Shown: positions 37,056 to 46,986, counted from the first letter of the stretch. The stretch: DNA of 64,000 nucleotides from UBA668 sp963720695 (GCA_963720695.1 CAVRGG010000004.1:930001-994000); one strand, 5' to 3'. Numbers and translations are program-made. Notes: generated by a model from the letters alone, not told the origin.

Positions 37056-38419
37056 CCGAGTGCGTCCAGGACGGCCGGGAGGTGATCGGGGATGTCGCCG
37101 GCGACGAAGCCGCGTGCGGCCGCGAGGTGAGCGGCTCGCCCGTGCAGCCAGGCGCCGGCGGCGGCGGCTTCGAGCGCGGGGACACCCTGGGCGAGCAGCG
37201 CCCCGATGATCCCGGACAGCACATCGCCGGTGCCTGCGGTGGCGAGGCGTTCGTCGCCGGCGGTCACGACCAACGCACGACCGTCGGGGTCGGCGACCAC
37301 CGTCGCCGGTCCCTTCAGGAGCACCACGCATCCGGTGTCTGCGGCGAGCAGCCGTGCCGCGAGCAGACGGTCCGGCGCCGGCGGCGTGCCGGCGAGCAGG
37401 GTGTACTCCCCTTCGTGGGGTGTGAGCACGGCAGGCATCGTTCGGCGCCGCAGCAGCGCTGCAGCTCCCTCGGCGTTCCATGCCATCGCGAACAGCCCGT
37501 CTCCGTCGATCACGGTGGGCACACCCGCGTCGAGGACGACCGCTCGCGCCTGCTCGTTGGTGACGTCGTCGCGTCCGATGCCCGGCCCGATGATCAGGGC
37601 ATGGAAACGATCGAGCGAATCGAGGACGGGCCGAGCCCAAGCAGCGCCCTGCAACGGACGCTGGACCACCTCCACCGGCGCATCGACGACCAGGCACGAG
37701 ATCGCAGAGAGCTGCACCATCCCGGCTCCCGCGCGGAGAGCCCCGCGAGCGCACAGCGCCGCGGCGCCCGTCATGCCCACGCTCCCGGCGACGACGCGCA
37801 CGGCCGCCATCCACTTGTGGGCGGACACGACACGACCGGGGATCCAGTCGGCGACGTCGGATCCCTGCACGAGGTGGGCATGCGCCTGCTCCGCCACCCC
37901 GGCTCCGAGCCCGATGTCGGCCAGTTCGAGTGCACCGGCCAGCACGCTCCCGGGAGGCCGGAGCAACCCGGGCTTGAGGGCCTGCAGCGCAACGGTGCGT
38001 TGGGCAGCGAGCACCCGACCGGTGGTGGTGCCCGTCAACGCGTTCACGCCACTCGGGACGTCGACCGCGAGCACCGGCGTGTCACCCACGTCGGGCGGGT
38101 TCCACGTTCCGTGGAAGCCGGTGCCGTACGCGGCGTCGATCACGAGATCGGCCGCAGGGAGCCGCGTCGGGCACGAGCGTGCGTCGAACATCCGCACCCT
38201 GACCCCGCGCGCTGAGAGGATCGCGGCGGCCGCGCGGCCGTCGTTGCCGTTGTTGCCACTTCCTGCGATCACGTTGACGGTGCGGCCGTAGGTGCCGCCG
38301 AGCATCCGCACCGCCGCGCGAGCGACGGCCGCCCCTGCGCGTTGGATGAGCACCTCGACGGGGACTCCGGCCGTCGCGTCGACGACGCGCATCTCGTCGG
38401 GCGTCACGATCGGCAGCAT
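37052..38419 (-). CDS. nnr: Bifunctional NAD(P)H-hydrate epimerase / ADP-dependent dehydratase
   Basis: 455 residues. The N-terminal epimerase (YjeF_N) has VIAGSGNNGNDGRAAA and DAAYGTG; the C-terminal carbohydrate-kinase-like dehydratase has ILTPHEGEY-type sequence (VLTPHEGEYTLL), LLKGPATVVADP and TAGTGDVLSG. It repairs hydrated NADH and NADPH. The start at 38419 gives the usual N-terminus (MLPIVTPDEM). Confidence 0.95.
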   Translation of the reverse strand: MLPIVTPDEMRVVDATAGVPVEVLIQRAGAAVARAAVRMLGGTYGRTVNVIAGSGNNGNDGRAAAAILSARGVRVRMFDARSCPTRLPAADLVIDAAYGTGFHGTWNPPDVGDTPVLAVDVPSGVNALTGTTTGRVLAAQRTVALQALKPGLLRPPGSVLAGALELADIGLGAGVAEQAHAHLVQGSDVADWIPGRVVSAHKWMAAVRVVAGSVGMTGAAALCARGALRAGAGMVQLSAISCLVVDAPVEVVQRPLQGAAWARPVLDSLDRFHALIIGPGIGRDDVTNEQARAVVLDAGVPTVIDGDGLFAMAWNAEGAAALLRRRTMPAVLTPHEGEYTLLAGTPPAPDRLLAARLLAADTGCVVLLKGPATVVADPDGRALVVTAGDERLATAGTGDVLSGIIGALLAQGVPALEAAAAGAWLHGRAAHLAAARGFVAGDIPDHLPAVLDALG

Positions 38420-38441
38420 CGTCGGCGAGCCTACGCCGAGT

Positions 38442-38813
38442 TCATTCGGCGACGACGGACGCGATCGCGACGATGGCGGTGTGCGTGATGCTGAGGTGCC
38501 AGCGCGTGATACCTCGATCGACGGCGAGTTCGAGTGCACGACCCGTGACCGCCAGCGACGGCTGACCCGAATCGGCACGGGTGACCCACACCTCGTGAAA
38601 GCCGAACGCGCCGAGTCCGAGCCCCATCGCCTTCATCACGGCCTCGCGTGCCGCGAATCGTGCCGCCAGTGACGGGACCGGATCCACCTTGGGCTCCACG
38701 TAGGCGAGCTCCTCGGCGGTGAAGAGCCGTTGTCGCATCGACGGGGTGCGCAACAACGACGTCCGGAACCGCTCCACGTCGACGGCATCGACTCCGATCC
38801 CCTTCACGGTCAT
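38442..38813 (-). CDS. acpS: Holo-[acyl-carrier-protein] synthase
   Basis: 123 residues. GIGVDAVDVERF carries the metal Asp, and RFAAREAVMKAMG is the second signature. It attaches phosphopantetheine from CoA to the acyl carrier protein. It starts seven bases after the GlmS-like gene. Confidence 0.95.
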   Translation of the reverse strand: MTVKGIGVDAVDVERFRTSLLRTPSMRQRLFTAEELAYVEPKVDPVPSLAARFAAREAVMKAMGLGLGAFGFHEVWVTRADSGQPSLAVTGRALELAVDRGITRWHLSITHTAIVAIASVVAE

Positions 38814-38820
38814 CGCGGGA

Positions 38821-41800
38821 TCACGCGGGATGCCGCCAGTGGTCCGCCGAGTCCGAGATCGGCAGGATCAGCAGGTCGGCCACCGACAGGTCGGCGAGCA
38901 GGTCGTCGCGGAAACTGCCCTCGGTCTCGGTGACCCAGTCGACGAGGCGGTCGTAGCGTCGGTCGTATCCCTGGAGGACGCCTCGCATCACCGCTGCCGG
39001 CAGGCGATCGTGGAACCGCACGTGGAGCAGCGTGATACCGGTGCAGGTGCCGCCCTTCACCTCCGGCACGAAGATCACCGTACGTCCGTCGCTGCGACCT
39101 CGGGCGACCAACACTTCCTTCTCGGCTGCCACCCGGCGCTTGGTACCGAGCAGTTGCGAGTTGCGCTCCACCCGGCTGGTGACCTCCCGCGACAGCCCGC
39201 CGCGGTCGACGATCGCGATCGTGGCATCGGCCGCGGGATCGCCTTCGATCGAGTACCTCGTGTAGCCGACCACCGCCTCCACGGCAGGGTCGAGGTCGGC
39301 GAGGACCTTGAGCGTGCGATAGCTGAGCCGATCCCGCCCCGCCCCGGCGTGGAGGAGCTCTTGCACCAGCGCGCGGTCGAGGACACCCTCGTCGTTGCGG
39401 CTGATGCCCACCGTGACGGTCTTGGCCTGATGCTTGATCGCATCGACCGGTCGGGTGAGCTCTTCGATCGCACGAGTCAACGCTGCGGTGAGATCGTCGA
39501 CGACGGCACCGGGGGTCGCGATCTTGCCGGTCGCTCGTTGATACGACTCGAGCGGTGAATCGCTGCTCGCGTCGCGCAGCAGTCCGACGAGCCGCACCGC
39601 GGTCGACGCCTCCAGGTGACCGTCGTAGGCACCGGCGCGCAGACCGTCGAGGAACTTGTCGGCGTGAATGCCGACACCGTGCTGCACCGCGTCGAGCACC
39701 TCGTCGCCCTCGGACGTGCGAGCCAGGGCGAGCTCGATGACTTCGCGTGCTTCGCGCAGCGGCCGGGCGGACGCGTCGATGGCGAGCGCCGCCTCGTAGC
39801 CGAACAGGTGACCCGTCATCGCCGAGAGGACGAAGGCGAGCGACGAGTCGACCGAGGGGACGGTGAGGACGGCGGCGGCAGCGGCGAACCGCTCGTCGTC
39901 ATCGGTGGCAACCACGATCGGAGTGGCCTTGTGGGCCTTGTAGATCGCGACCTCCTTGGCGACGTCGTCTGCGGTACCACCCACCAGACCTGCCGCGCAC
40001 ACCAGGATGAGCGGCTCACTCGAGAGATCGATGTGCTTCTTGTCCTCGGTGACGTCGCAGGCGATGCTCTTGTAGCAGAGCTCACTGAGCTTGATCCGGA
40101 CTTCTTCGGCCGCCACGGTGTTGGGACCGCTGCCGACGATCGCCCAGTATCGCTTCGACGGGGCGAAGCGGCGAGCGGCGTCCGCAATCGCCGGTCGGTT
40201 GGCGATGACCTCCACCATGGCGTCGGGAAGCGTGCGCAGGGAGGTGAGGAGTTCGTGTCGTCGCTGTGCGGTCCCCCGTCCGGCGGCCTCGGCGATGGCA
40301 CAGGCGAGCAGCACACCGGCAGCCACCTGGGCGTAGAACGCCTTGGTGCTGGCGACGCTCATCTCCACGTCGCGGCCATCGCTGGTGTACATCACCCCGT
40401 CGGCCTTGTCGGTGAGATCGCTGTTGCGCCGGTTCACGATCGCGACCACGGATGCTCCCCGACCACGGGCCAGGTCGACGGTGCGGTTGGTGTCGGTGGT
40501 GGTGCCGCTCTGGCTGACGGCGACCACGAGCGTGTCGGACATGTCGAGACGCAGGTTGAACCCGGAGAACTCGGTGGCCGTGATCGCGTCGACGTCGAAG
40601 GAGCCGTCGCACAGGTTGTCGAGGACGGCGGCCATGCTGCTGCCTGCCACGAACGCGGTGCCTTGCCCGATCACGCGCACCTTGTTGATCACGCCGCTCC
40701 CGAGCCGCTCGGCGATCGATGCGGGGAGGGTCCGCTCGCCGAGCTGGGCTCGCAGACCGCGTGGTGTGTCGACGATGCGACCGCGGAGGGTCTTGCGGAA
40801 GCTCGTCGGCGCCTCGGTGATCTCCTTCAGCAGGAAGTGCGGTGCGTCGCCCCGGTCGATGTCGCGAGTGGTGACCTGGGCCGTCACCACGTCGTGCTGG
40901 GCGAGCGGCAGGTCGGCACCGTCGTACGACATCCGGCGGACGCCGGCGAGCTCTCCCGCATGCGCCGCGTCGAGGACGAACACCTGACCGCGGCTGCCGG
41001 TGGGTGACAACGTCTCCCCGTCGACGCGCACGAACGTCGGGGTCTCCTCGACCACGCCGTACGGTTCGCTGGCGACGATGAACAGATCCTCTCCCAGCCC
41101 GACGTACAGGGCCTGTCCGCTGCCGCGCAGCGCGAGGTACACCTGATCGGGACGGTCGGCCGCTTGCGCCCCGATCGCCACGCTGCCCTCGAACTCGGCG
41201 ACGGTGCGTCGGAAGGCCTCGGCGAGGTCACCGTGGGAGTGCTGGGCATTGAGCGCCATCACCGCAGGAATCACCTTCGCATCGGTCGTGATCGGACCTG
41301 CGATGCGCAAGCCGTGGGAGATCTTGATGTCGGCGTGATTGTCGACGTCGCCGTTGAGTGCGGCCACCGTGTAGGGCACCGCCCCGGCGGCCTGCTCGGC
41401 GCCGGACAGCTCCGATTGCTCGCCGTTCACCGGGTGACAGTTGGGCTCGCTGATGATGCCGACGCTGGCCCAACGCGTGTGACCCAGCACCGACACTCGA
41501 GCCGCCGGCGACGACAACGCCAGTCGCAGCAGGTCGTCGGCATGGACCGCGGCCCGCAACGCCCGCACGTTGTCCCCGAGCTCACCGATCTCCGCGGCCG
41601 CCTTGTAGACGAAGCTCATGCTGGGACCGGCGATCCGTACCGATCCACTCTGGAACAGCGGGTCGGTCGTCCGTCGGGCCATCAGTGCAGTCACCGCGGG
41701 GTCGTCGGCTCGCAGGCCGTGCTCCCACACGAACACGTGCACTCCGGCGCTGTCGCGTCCACGGACTTCCATCCGGTCGATGGCGGACAGGGCTTGTTGG

Positions 41801-42231
41801 ATCGCCAGGTATCCGGCGATGGCCGCCGAACCGGCGTCGCGGCCGGCGAAGTCGGCCACTGCATTCGCCGTGCGGATGCGGTCCTTGCGGATGGCCCACA
41901 CCGCGTCACGGAGTGCGAGCAGTTCGCCGTTGGCCGCCTCGATGTCGTCGGGGGTCATGTCGACCGCGGTCTCGAGCTCGTGATCCCTCGTGGCGATGCG
42001 CGCGTCGATCTGGTCCAGCCGAGCAGTGATGCCGGCGATCAGTTCATGCCGGCCGACGAGTGACTGCGTGCCGGGAACGCCGTGCAGCAGGCGGTCGACC
42101 TCGGCCACCGACGACGCTGCGTCGACGAGTGCGGTGGATGCGACCGCGGCATCGAGCAGCGCCAACAGATCGGTCGCTGCCGGGCTCGGCCGTTCGGACG
42201 GACGGGACAGGATCGCAACGATGCCGCACAT
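38821..42231 (-). CDS. Giant GlmS-like glutamine amidotransferase / SIS isomerase
   Basis: 1136 residues, nearly twice the usual 600-620. Cys2 (MCGIV) is the glutaminase nucleophile, but the next block, RMEVRGRDSAGV, comes only at 153-164 instead of near residue 25, so about 125 residues, rich in predicted helix, are inserted. GHTRWASVG (250-258) and LNGDVDNH (292-299) complete the amidotransferase site. Two SIS domains follow (GQGTAFVAGSS, SQSGTTTDTNRT near 574-585; GSGPNTVAAEEVRIKLSEL near 700-718). IKHQAKTVTV (932-941) resembles the C-terminal lysine segment that ends ordinary GlmS, yet about 195 more residues continue. Context next to glmM argues that it makes glucosamine-6-phosphate for peptidoglycan. 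Confidence 0.85.
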   Translation of the reverse strand: MCGIVAILSRPSERPSPAATDLLALLDAAVASTALVDAASSVAEVDRLLHGVPGTQSLVGRHELIAGITARLDQIDARIATRDHELETAVDMTPDDIEAANGELLALRDAVWAIRKDRIRTANAVADFAGRDAGSAAIAGYLAIQQALSAIDRMEVRGRDSAGVHVFVWEHGLRADDPAVTALMARRTTDPLFQSGSVRIAGPSMSFVYKAAAEIGELGDNVRALRAAVHADDLLRLALSSPAARVSVLGHTRWASVGIISEPNCHPVNGEQSELSGAEQAAGAVPYTVAALNGDVDNHADIKISHGLRIAGPITTDAKVIPAVMALNAQHSHGDLAEAFRRTVAEFEGSVAIGAQAADRPDQVYLALRGSGQALYVGLGEDLFIVASEPYGVVEETPTFVRVDGETLSPTGSRGQVFVLDAAHAGELAGVRRMSYDGADLPLAQHDVVTAQVTTRDIDRGDAPHFLLKEITEAPTSFRKTLRGRIVDTPRGLRAQLGERTLPASIAERLGSGVINKVRVIGQGTAFVAGSSMAAVLDNLCDGSFDVDAITATEFSGFNLRLDMSDTLVVAVSQSGTTTDTNRTVDLARGRGASVVAIVNRRNSDLTDKADGVMYTSDGRDVEMSVASTKAFYAQVAAGVLLACAIAEAAGRGTAQRRHELLTSLRTLPDAMVEVIANRPAIADAARRFAPSKRYWAIVGSGPNTVAAEEVRIKLSELCYKSIACDVTEDKKHIDLSSEPLILVCAAGLVGGTADDVAKEVAIYKAHKATPIVVATDDDERFAAAAAVLTVPSVDSSLAFVLSAMTGHLFGYEAALAIDASARPLREAREVIELALARTSEGDEVLDAVQHGVGIHADKFLDGLRAGAYDGHLEASTAVRLVGLLRDASSDSPLESYQRATGKIATPGAVVDDLTAALTRAIEELTRPVDAIKHQAKTVTVGISRNDEGVLDRALVQELLHAGAGRDRLSYRTLKVLADLDPAVEAVVGYTRYSIEGDPAADATIAIVDRGGLSREVTSRVERNSQLLGTKRRVAAEKEVLVARGRSDGRTVIFVPEVKGGTCTGITLLHVRFHDRLPAAVMRGVLQGYDRRYDRLVDWVTETEGSFRDDLLADLSVADLLILPISDSADHWRHPA

Positions 42232-42304
42232 GGGTGCAGGTTACCGAGGCCCGGCCCGCCGATTCCGTCAGTGATCGGTCAAGCTTCGATCACGCAGCGA
42301 GACC

Positions 42305-43612
42305 TCAGCCGAATCGAGCACGCACTTCTGCGGCCAGGTGGTCCGCGACCGAGTGAGCGACGGCATCCGAGGCAGCCTCGACCATCACCCGGATGAGCGG
42401 CTCGGTGCCACTCGCCCGAATGAGAATGCGCCCGTCGCCGTGCAGGGCGAGCTCGGCCTCGGCGATCTCGGCGGCGAGCTCCTCGGCCGCGCGAGGGTGG
42501 CGGTCGGCCACCTCGACGTTGACGAGCACCTGCGGGTAGCGGTGCATGACCTCGGCAGCGAGGTCGGCCAGCGATCGGTGGTGGCCGTGCACGTACCTCG
42601 CGAGCCGAAGCCCCGCGAGCAGACCGTCACCCGTGGTCGCCAGATCGCGAAAGATGATGTGCCCGCTCTGCTCACCGCCGACACTGAACCCACCGGCATC
42701 GAGCGCCTCCAGGACGTAGCGGTCACCGACCGCTGTCGTGACGACGTGCACGCCCGCTGCCGCCATGGCCTTGTGGAACCCGAGGTTGCTCATCACGGTG
42801 ACGACCACCGTGTCGTGGTGCAGCGCACCCTCCTCGCGCAGCTGCAGCGCGGCGAGCGCGATCAGCCGGTCACCGTCGATCGCTCGCCCGAGGTGATCCA
42901 CGGCGATGACCCGGTCGCCGTCGCCGTCGAAGGCGAGCCCGAGCGTCGCTCCGTCGGCAACGACCCGCTCGGCCAGTGACTCGACGTGTGTCGCCCCGCA
43001 GCGGTCGTTGATGTTGCGCCCGTTCGGCGTGGCGTGCATCACCGTCAGGTCGGCGCCGAGCGCGGTGAACACCGCGGGGGCCACCTCGCTCATCGCCCCG
43101 TTCGCGCAGTCGAGCACGATCCGCAGACCCCGCAGCGAACCATGCCCGTCGACGAGGTGCATGACATAACGATCGCGTTCGTCGACGATCCCGGGGTTCG
43201 CCGGAGGGTTGACGAGGTCGAGCCGCATCGACGCCTCGATCGACTGTTCGATCTCGTCGGTCAGCTTCACGCCGCCGGCACCGAAGATCTTGACGCCGTT
43301 GTCCTGCCACGGATTGTGGGACGCGGTGATCATCGCCGCCGGGCAGCCGTGCTGCGCAGCCAGCCATGCGAGCGCGGGCGTGGGCAGCACACCGACGGAC
43401 ACGGGAAGCGCTCCCCCGGCGGCCAGACCGGCGATGACCGCCGCCTCGAGCACCGGACCGGACTCGCGGGTGTCACGACCGACGAGCCACCGGCCGCCGC
43501 CGAGCACTTCGGCCGAGGCACGGCCGAGCGCCGCCACGTACTCGGTGGTCAACTCGGTGAGCGCCACCCCGCGCACGCCGTCGGTGCCGAACCTCAAGCT
43601 CACCCCATCCAC
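42305..43612 (-). CDS. glmM: Phosphoglucosamine mutase
   Basis: 435 residues from a GTG. Opening RFGTDGVRG; active-site Ser98 in TASHNP; metal loop DGDGDR; closing RASGTEPLIRVM. It converts glucosamine-6-phosphate to glucosamine-1-phosphate, the step after GlmS. A GTG three codons later is an alternative start. It heads the long operon after the rpsI terminator. Confidence 0.97.
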   Translation of the reverse strand: MDGVSLRFGTDGVRGVALTELTTEYVAALGRASAEVLGGGRWLVGRDTRESGPVLEAAVIAGLAAGGALPVSVGVLPTPALAWLAAQHGCPAAMITASHNPWQDNGVKIFGAGGVKLTDEIEQSIEASMRLDLVNPPANPGIVDERDRYVMHLVDGHGSLRGLRIVLDCANGAMSEVAPAVFTALGADLTVMHATPNGRNINDRCGATHVESLAERVVADGATLGLAFDGDGDRVIAVDHLGRAIDGDRLIALAALQLREEGALHHDTVVVTVMSNLGFHKAMAAAGVHVVTTAVGDRYVLEALDAGGFSVGGEQSGHIIFRDLATTGDGLLAGLRLARYVHGHHRSLADLAAEVMHRYPQVLVNVEVADRHPRAAEELAAEIAEAELALHGDGRILIRASGTEPLIRVMVEAASDAVAHSVADHLAAEVRARFG

Positions 43613-43653
43613 CCTTTCGAGATCACGATCGAATCGTCTCCAAAACGCACGAA

Positions 43654-43679
43654 CGCCCCCGGCCGGACAGCCGAGGGCG
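43654..43679 (-). terminator. Intrinsic terminator after rpsI
   Basis: A 10-bp stem with one wobble pair (43654-43663 with 43670-43679) and a six-base loop, followed on the minus strand by TTCGTGCGTTTT. It lies 18 bases past the rpsI stop. Confidence 0.8.
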
Positions 43680-43697
43680 CATCGAGCAGCGCGGAAC

Positions 43698-44093
43698 TCA
43701 GCGCTTCGTGTACTGCTTGGCCTTGCGGGCCTTGACGAGACCGTACTTCTTGCTCTCCTTGCGACGGGGGTCGCGGGTGAGCAGGCCGGCCTTCTTCAGC
43801 GCGGGGCGGGCGTCGGGATCGAGCTCGACCAAGGAACGGGCGATGGCCATGCGCAGCGCACCGGCCTGGCCACTGATCCCGCCACCGTGCATGGTGGCGT
43901 CGACGTCGTAGGCCTCCTCGGCATCGACCACGCGGAGCGCTTCGGTGACGATCATGCGCTGCATCGCGGTGGTGAAGTAGGCGTCGAACGCCTTGCCGTT
44001 GATGGTGTGGATGCCGGTGCCCGGGCGAAGACGGGCGCGAGCAACCGCTTCCTTCCGGCGGCCGGTGGTCTGGGTGAGCGGCTTGGTGGCCAT
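43698..44093 (-). CDS. rpsI: 30S ribosomal protein S9
   Basis: 131 residues. TGRRKEAVARARL, GGGISGQAGALR and the terminal KARKAKQYTKR are diagnostic. Two in-frame ATGs compete: 44099 and 44093. The second is preferred because AAGG stands nine bases before it, but only three bases before the first. It follows rplM as in most bacteria. Confidence 0.96.
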   Translation of the reverse strand: MATKPLTQTTGRRKEAVARARLRPGTGIHTINGKAFDAYFTTAMQRMIVTEALRVVDAEEAYDVDATMHGGGISGQAGALRMAIARSLVELDPDARPALKKAGLLTRDPRRKESKKYGLVKARKAKQYTKR

Positions 44094-44112
44094 GTGCATC
44101 TACCTTCTGCGC

Positions 44113-44562
44113 TCAGCGGGCCTTGGCCGCTGGAATTTCGAGGACAACGGGGCCTTGCGCGGCGTGCGGGTGCTCGGGACCCGCGTACACCTTGAGCTTC
44201 TTGATCTGCTGGCGACCGAGCGGACCGTGGGGCAGCATGCCCTTGATGCTGCCGCGGATGGCGTCGGATGGGTTGCGGCCCAGCAGGTCGACGTACTTCT
44301 CGCTCTTGATCCCACCCGGGTACCCGGTGTGGCGGTACACGTTCTTCTGAGCGGCCTTGCCCTTGGAGAGGACGACCTTGTCGGCATTGATGATGACCAC
44401 GTGGTCGCCGGTGTCGATGTGGGGCGCGAAGATCGGCTTGTGCTTGCCGCGCAGGATGCGAGCGGCCTCGGTGCACAGGCGACCGAGGACCATGCCCTCG
44501 GCGTCGATGACGTGCCATGCGCGGGTGATCTCGCTGGCCTTCGGTGAATACGTGGTGCTCAT
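44113..44562 (-). CDS. rplM: 50S ribosomal protein L13
   Basis: 149 residues. ITRAWHVIDAEGMVLGRL, GDHVVIINADKV and GMLPHGPLGRQ are L13 blocks. AAGG stands seven bases before the ATG at 44562. It is transcribed with rpsI from the promoter just upstream. Confidence 0.97.
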   Translation of the reverse strand: MSTTYSPKASEITRAWHVIDAEGMVLGRLCTEAARILRGKHKPIFAPHIDTGDHVVIINADKVVLSKGKAAQKNVYRHTGYPGGIKSEKYVDLLGRNPSDAIRGSIKGMLPHGPLGRQQIKKLKVYAGPEHPHAAQGPVVLEIPAAKAR

Positions 44563-44619
44563 CTGCGAACCTTCGAACATTCAGGGCCACTCTTCGGAGC
44601 GGCGCCAAGGAACCGTGCA

Positions 44620-44649
44620 ATGATACGGGCTTCGCGGGGAAACCGACAA
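44620..44649 (-). promoter_or_regulatory. rplM-rpsI promoter
   Basis: On the minus strand a -35 TTGTCG (44649-44644), an 18-base spacer and a -10 TATCAT (44625-44620) lie in the 122-base gap between truA and rplM, leaving a leader of about 50 bases. Confidence 0.65.
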
Positions 44650-44684
44650 TCGTCGGGGGCAGGAACCTGCGAAAACCTGCGAGG

Positions 44685-45455
44685 TCAGGGGTATCCGACC
44701 TCCCAGAGCACCAGGCCCTGGGGTGGCGCGACCGAACCCGCGGCCTGCCGATCCTTGCGCAGCATGATCGAGCGGACGTCGCCGGCATGGATCTTGCCGA
44801 GTCCGACATCGACCAGCGTGCCCACGATCGAGCGCACCATCTGGTGGCAGAACGCGTTCGCACGGATCTCGAAGCGCAACAAGCCGGGAGTATCACCGGG
44901 GACCTCGCGCCACTCGGCGCTCATCACCCTTCGAGTCATCGACGGTGGGGGCTGCCCGTCGGCCACCTTGGGTCGACGGCAGAACGAGCTGAAGTCGTGC
45001 TCGCCGATCAGCGGATCGCAGGCGAGTTGCATCGCCCACAGGTTGAGCGGTTGAACCACGTGCCAGGTGGTCGGTGCCAGGAACGGATCCAGGGCCGGGG
45101 AGTTCTGCACGTGATAGCGGTAGTGACGCCACTGCGCGCTGAACCGGGCGCTGAAGTCGGGGTCCTGCGTCCACGCCACGTCGCGCACGGCGATCCTGGG
45201 ACCGCACATGCGGTTCACCCGTCGCTGGAGGTCGGCGAGGTCGGTGTCGGCCGGCAGGTCGGCGCTGACCACCTGTCCCCAGCCGTGCACGCCCGCGTCC
45301 GTGCGGCCCGCACCCACCGGCGCGGCGGGGACTCGGGTCACCTTCTCGATCGCCTCGCGAAGGTCGCCCATGACGGTGGCCAACCCGTCGGCCTCGGCGA
45401 ACCCGTGGAACTCGGTGCCCACGTAGGCGACCGTGAACCGGGCTCGACGCAACAT
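44685..45455 (-). CDS. truA: tRNA pseudouridine(38-40) synthase
   Basis: 256 residues. GAGRTDAGVHG carries catalytic Asp53; FSARFSAQWRHYRY and NAFCHQMVRSIVGTLV are family blocks. It modifies uridines 38-40 in the tRNA anticodon arm. It starts nine bases after the dacB-type gene. Confidence 0.96.
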   Translation of the reverse strand: MLRRARFTVAYVGTEFHGFAEADGLATVMGDLREAIEKVTRVPAAPVGAGRTDAGVHGWGQVVSADLPADTDLADLQRRVNRMCGPRIAVRDVAWTQDPDFSARFSAQWRHYRYHVQNSPALDPFLAPTTWHVVQPLNLWAMQLACDPLIGEHDFSSFCRRPKVADGQPPPSMTRRVMSAEWREVPGDTPGLLRFEIRANAFCHQMVRSIVGTLVDVGLGKIHAGDVRSIMLRKDRQAAGSVAPPQGLVLWEVGYP

Positions 45456-45464
45456 CCCTGCAGC

Positions 45465-46892
45465 CTAGGACTGACGTGGCGCGAGCGCGTCCGGCGTCGG
45501 CGTCGCGGCGGCGGCGAGCAGCGCCTCACCCAACATCCCCCACGGCGTCGCGTAGTCGGCCGCCGATGCGCCGTTGAGGATCAGCACGAAGGCGACCTCG
45601 TCGCCGCCCGCGGGGAAGTAGCCGCAGAGCGCCTTCACCTCGCGCAGGCTGCCGGTCTTGGCCTGCAGCACCCCGGCGAGCCCGGGCTCCTCGAATCGGC
45701 CATCGAGCGTGGATCCACCCTGGCCGGCCGTGGCGAGGCCCGCCCCGACCACGTCGGTGCTGTTCCCGTGCTGGAGCACAGCCAACAACGCGGTGCACGT
45801 CAGCCGGTTCTCCCGCGACAGCCCCGATCCGTCGACGAGGGACACTCCCGCCGTCGGCACCCCCCACTGCGTGATCCGATCGGTGATGGCCTGCAGTCCA
45901 TCGGCTCGAGTCCCACGCGCCGCTGTGGCGAGCCCGATCTCCTTGACCATCATCTCCGCCGTCAGGTTGTCGCTGGTCGAGAGCATCTCGTTGACGATGG
46001 CCGAGAGCGGTTGCGAGGCGATGGTGGCCAGCACGCCTGCATCCGCCGGGGCCGTGCCGGTGCTCGCCTCACCGGCGACCGAGACGCCCCGGTCGCGCAG
46101 CACCCGAGTGAACGTGGAGGCCGCGCTGGCGGTGGGGTCCGTCGACAGACGTCCGGATTGGCTCGTCGAGTCGTCGATCACCAAGGCGCCGACCGCAGTG
46201 CCGTCCGTCGAGGCGCGGATGTCGGCCGCCCACCCGGGCGGATAGCGCTCGTCGTCGTAGCGGGATCCGTCGCCGACGACCCGACCGGTGATCGACGTGA
46301 CACCGGCGGTGCGCAACGAGTCGGCGAGTTGTTCGACACTCGTGGCGTTGATCGGTGGACGCTTCCTGGTGGCGGAGGGCTGCGTGTACCACTCCTCGCT
46401 GAGCACCGGATCACCACCGCCGACGAGGTACACGTCGCCGTCGACGACCCCGTTGACGGGCGCCGGCCCGACCACCTTCGTCGTGAACACCGTGCCCGCC
46501 CCCAGGATGTCGACCGCCGTGGCGGCCACGACGACCTTGAGGTTGCTGGCCGGGATCACCGACACGTCGGTGTTGGCGCCGGCGATGACCTGGTCGTCGA
46601 GTGCCATCGCCATGCACGATCCGCTGTCCACGGCAGCGGCGAGGGGCTGCACCGCAGCCGTCAGGACATCCTCGCGACGGTCCGTGGCCAGCGCCGCGGG
46701 CGCCCGGCGAGCAGAGAGCACGGGCGTGGCCAACGCCTCGGGGAGTGCGACGGGAACCGTGTCGGCGACCACCGGCACCGCCACCGACTCGACCTGGCCG
46801 TCGGCGTACACCGCGAACGCACCCAGCGCCACGGCGGGCACGGCGGCGAGCACGGCCAGCACGGCGACGGGGTGGCGAGCGCGACGGGTCAC
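45465..46892 (-). CDS. dacB: D-alanyl-D-alanine carboxypeptidase/endopeptidase (PBP4, DacB type)
   Basis: 475 residues. After a signal peptide (about 1-30) come the penicillin-binding motifs SNLK (Ser116-Lys119), SDN (in TSDNLTAEMM) and KTGS. The SNLK-to-SDN distance shows the PBP4 insertion domain. It trims or cleaves peptidoglycan stems outside the membrane. A terminator separates it from rplQ, so it probably forms a unit with truA. Confidence 0.94.
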   Translation of the reverse strand: MTRRARHPVAVLAVLAAVPAVALGAFAVYADGQVESVAVPVVADTVPVALPEALATPVLSARRAPAALATDRREDVLTAAVQPLAAAVDSGSCMAMALDDQVIAGANTDVSVIPASNLKVVVAATAVDILGAGTVFTTKVVGPAPVNGVVDGDVYLVGGGDPVLSEEWYTQPSATRKRPPINATSVEQLADSLRTAGVTSITGRVVGDGSRYDDERYPPGWAADIRASTDGTAVGALVIDDSTSQSGRLSTDPTASAASTFTRVLRDRGVSVAGEASTGTAPADAGVLATIASQPLSAIVNEMLSTSDNLTAEMMVKEIGLATAARGTRADGLQAITDRITQWGVPTAGVSLVDGSGLSRENRLTCTALLAVLQHGNSTDVVGAGLATAGQGGSTLDGRFEEPGLAGVLQAKTGSLREVKALCGYFPAGGDEVAFVLILNGASAADYATPWGMLGEALLAAAATPTPDALAPRQS

Positions 46893-46940
46893 GGGTCGAG
46901 GCTAGAGGAGACGTCGCTTGCGGGGGTGGCCACCACGCGA

Positions 46941-46972
46941 AACGGGGCGGCACCTCGCGGCGCCGCCCCGTT
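46941..46972 (-). terminator. Terminator after rplQ
   Basis: A perfect 11-bp stem (46941-46951 with 46962-46972) with a ten-base loop starts 15 bases past the rplQ stop. The T-run is weak (TTTCG). Confidence 0.7.
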
Positions 46973-46986
46973 CGGAGTTCGTGGGA

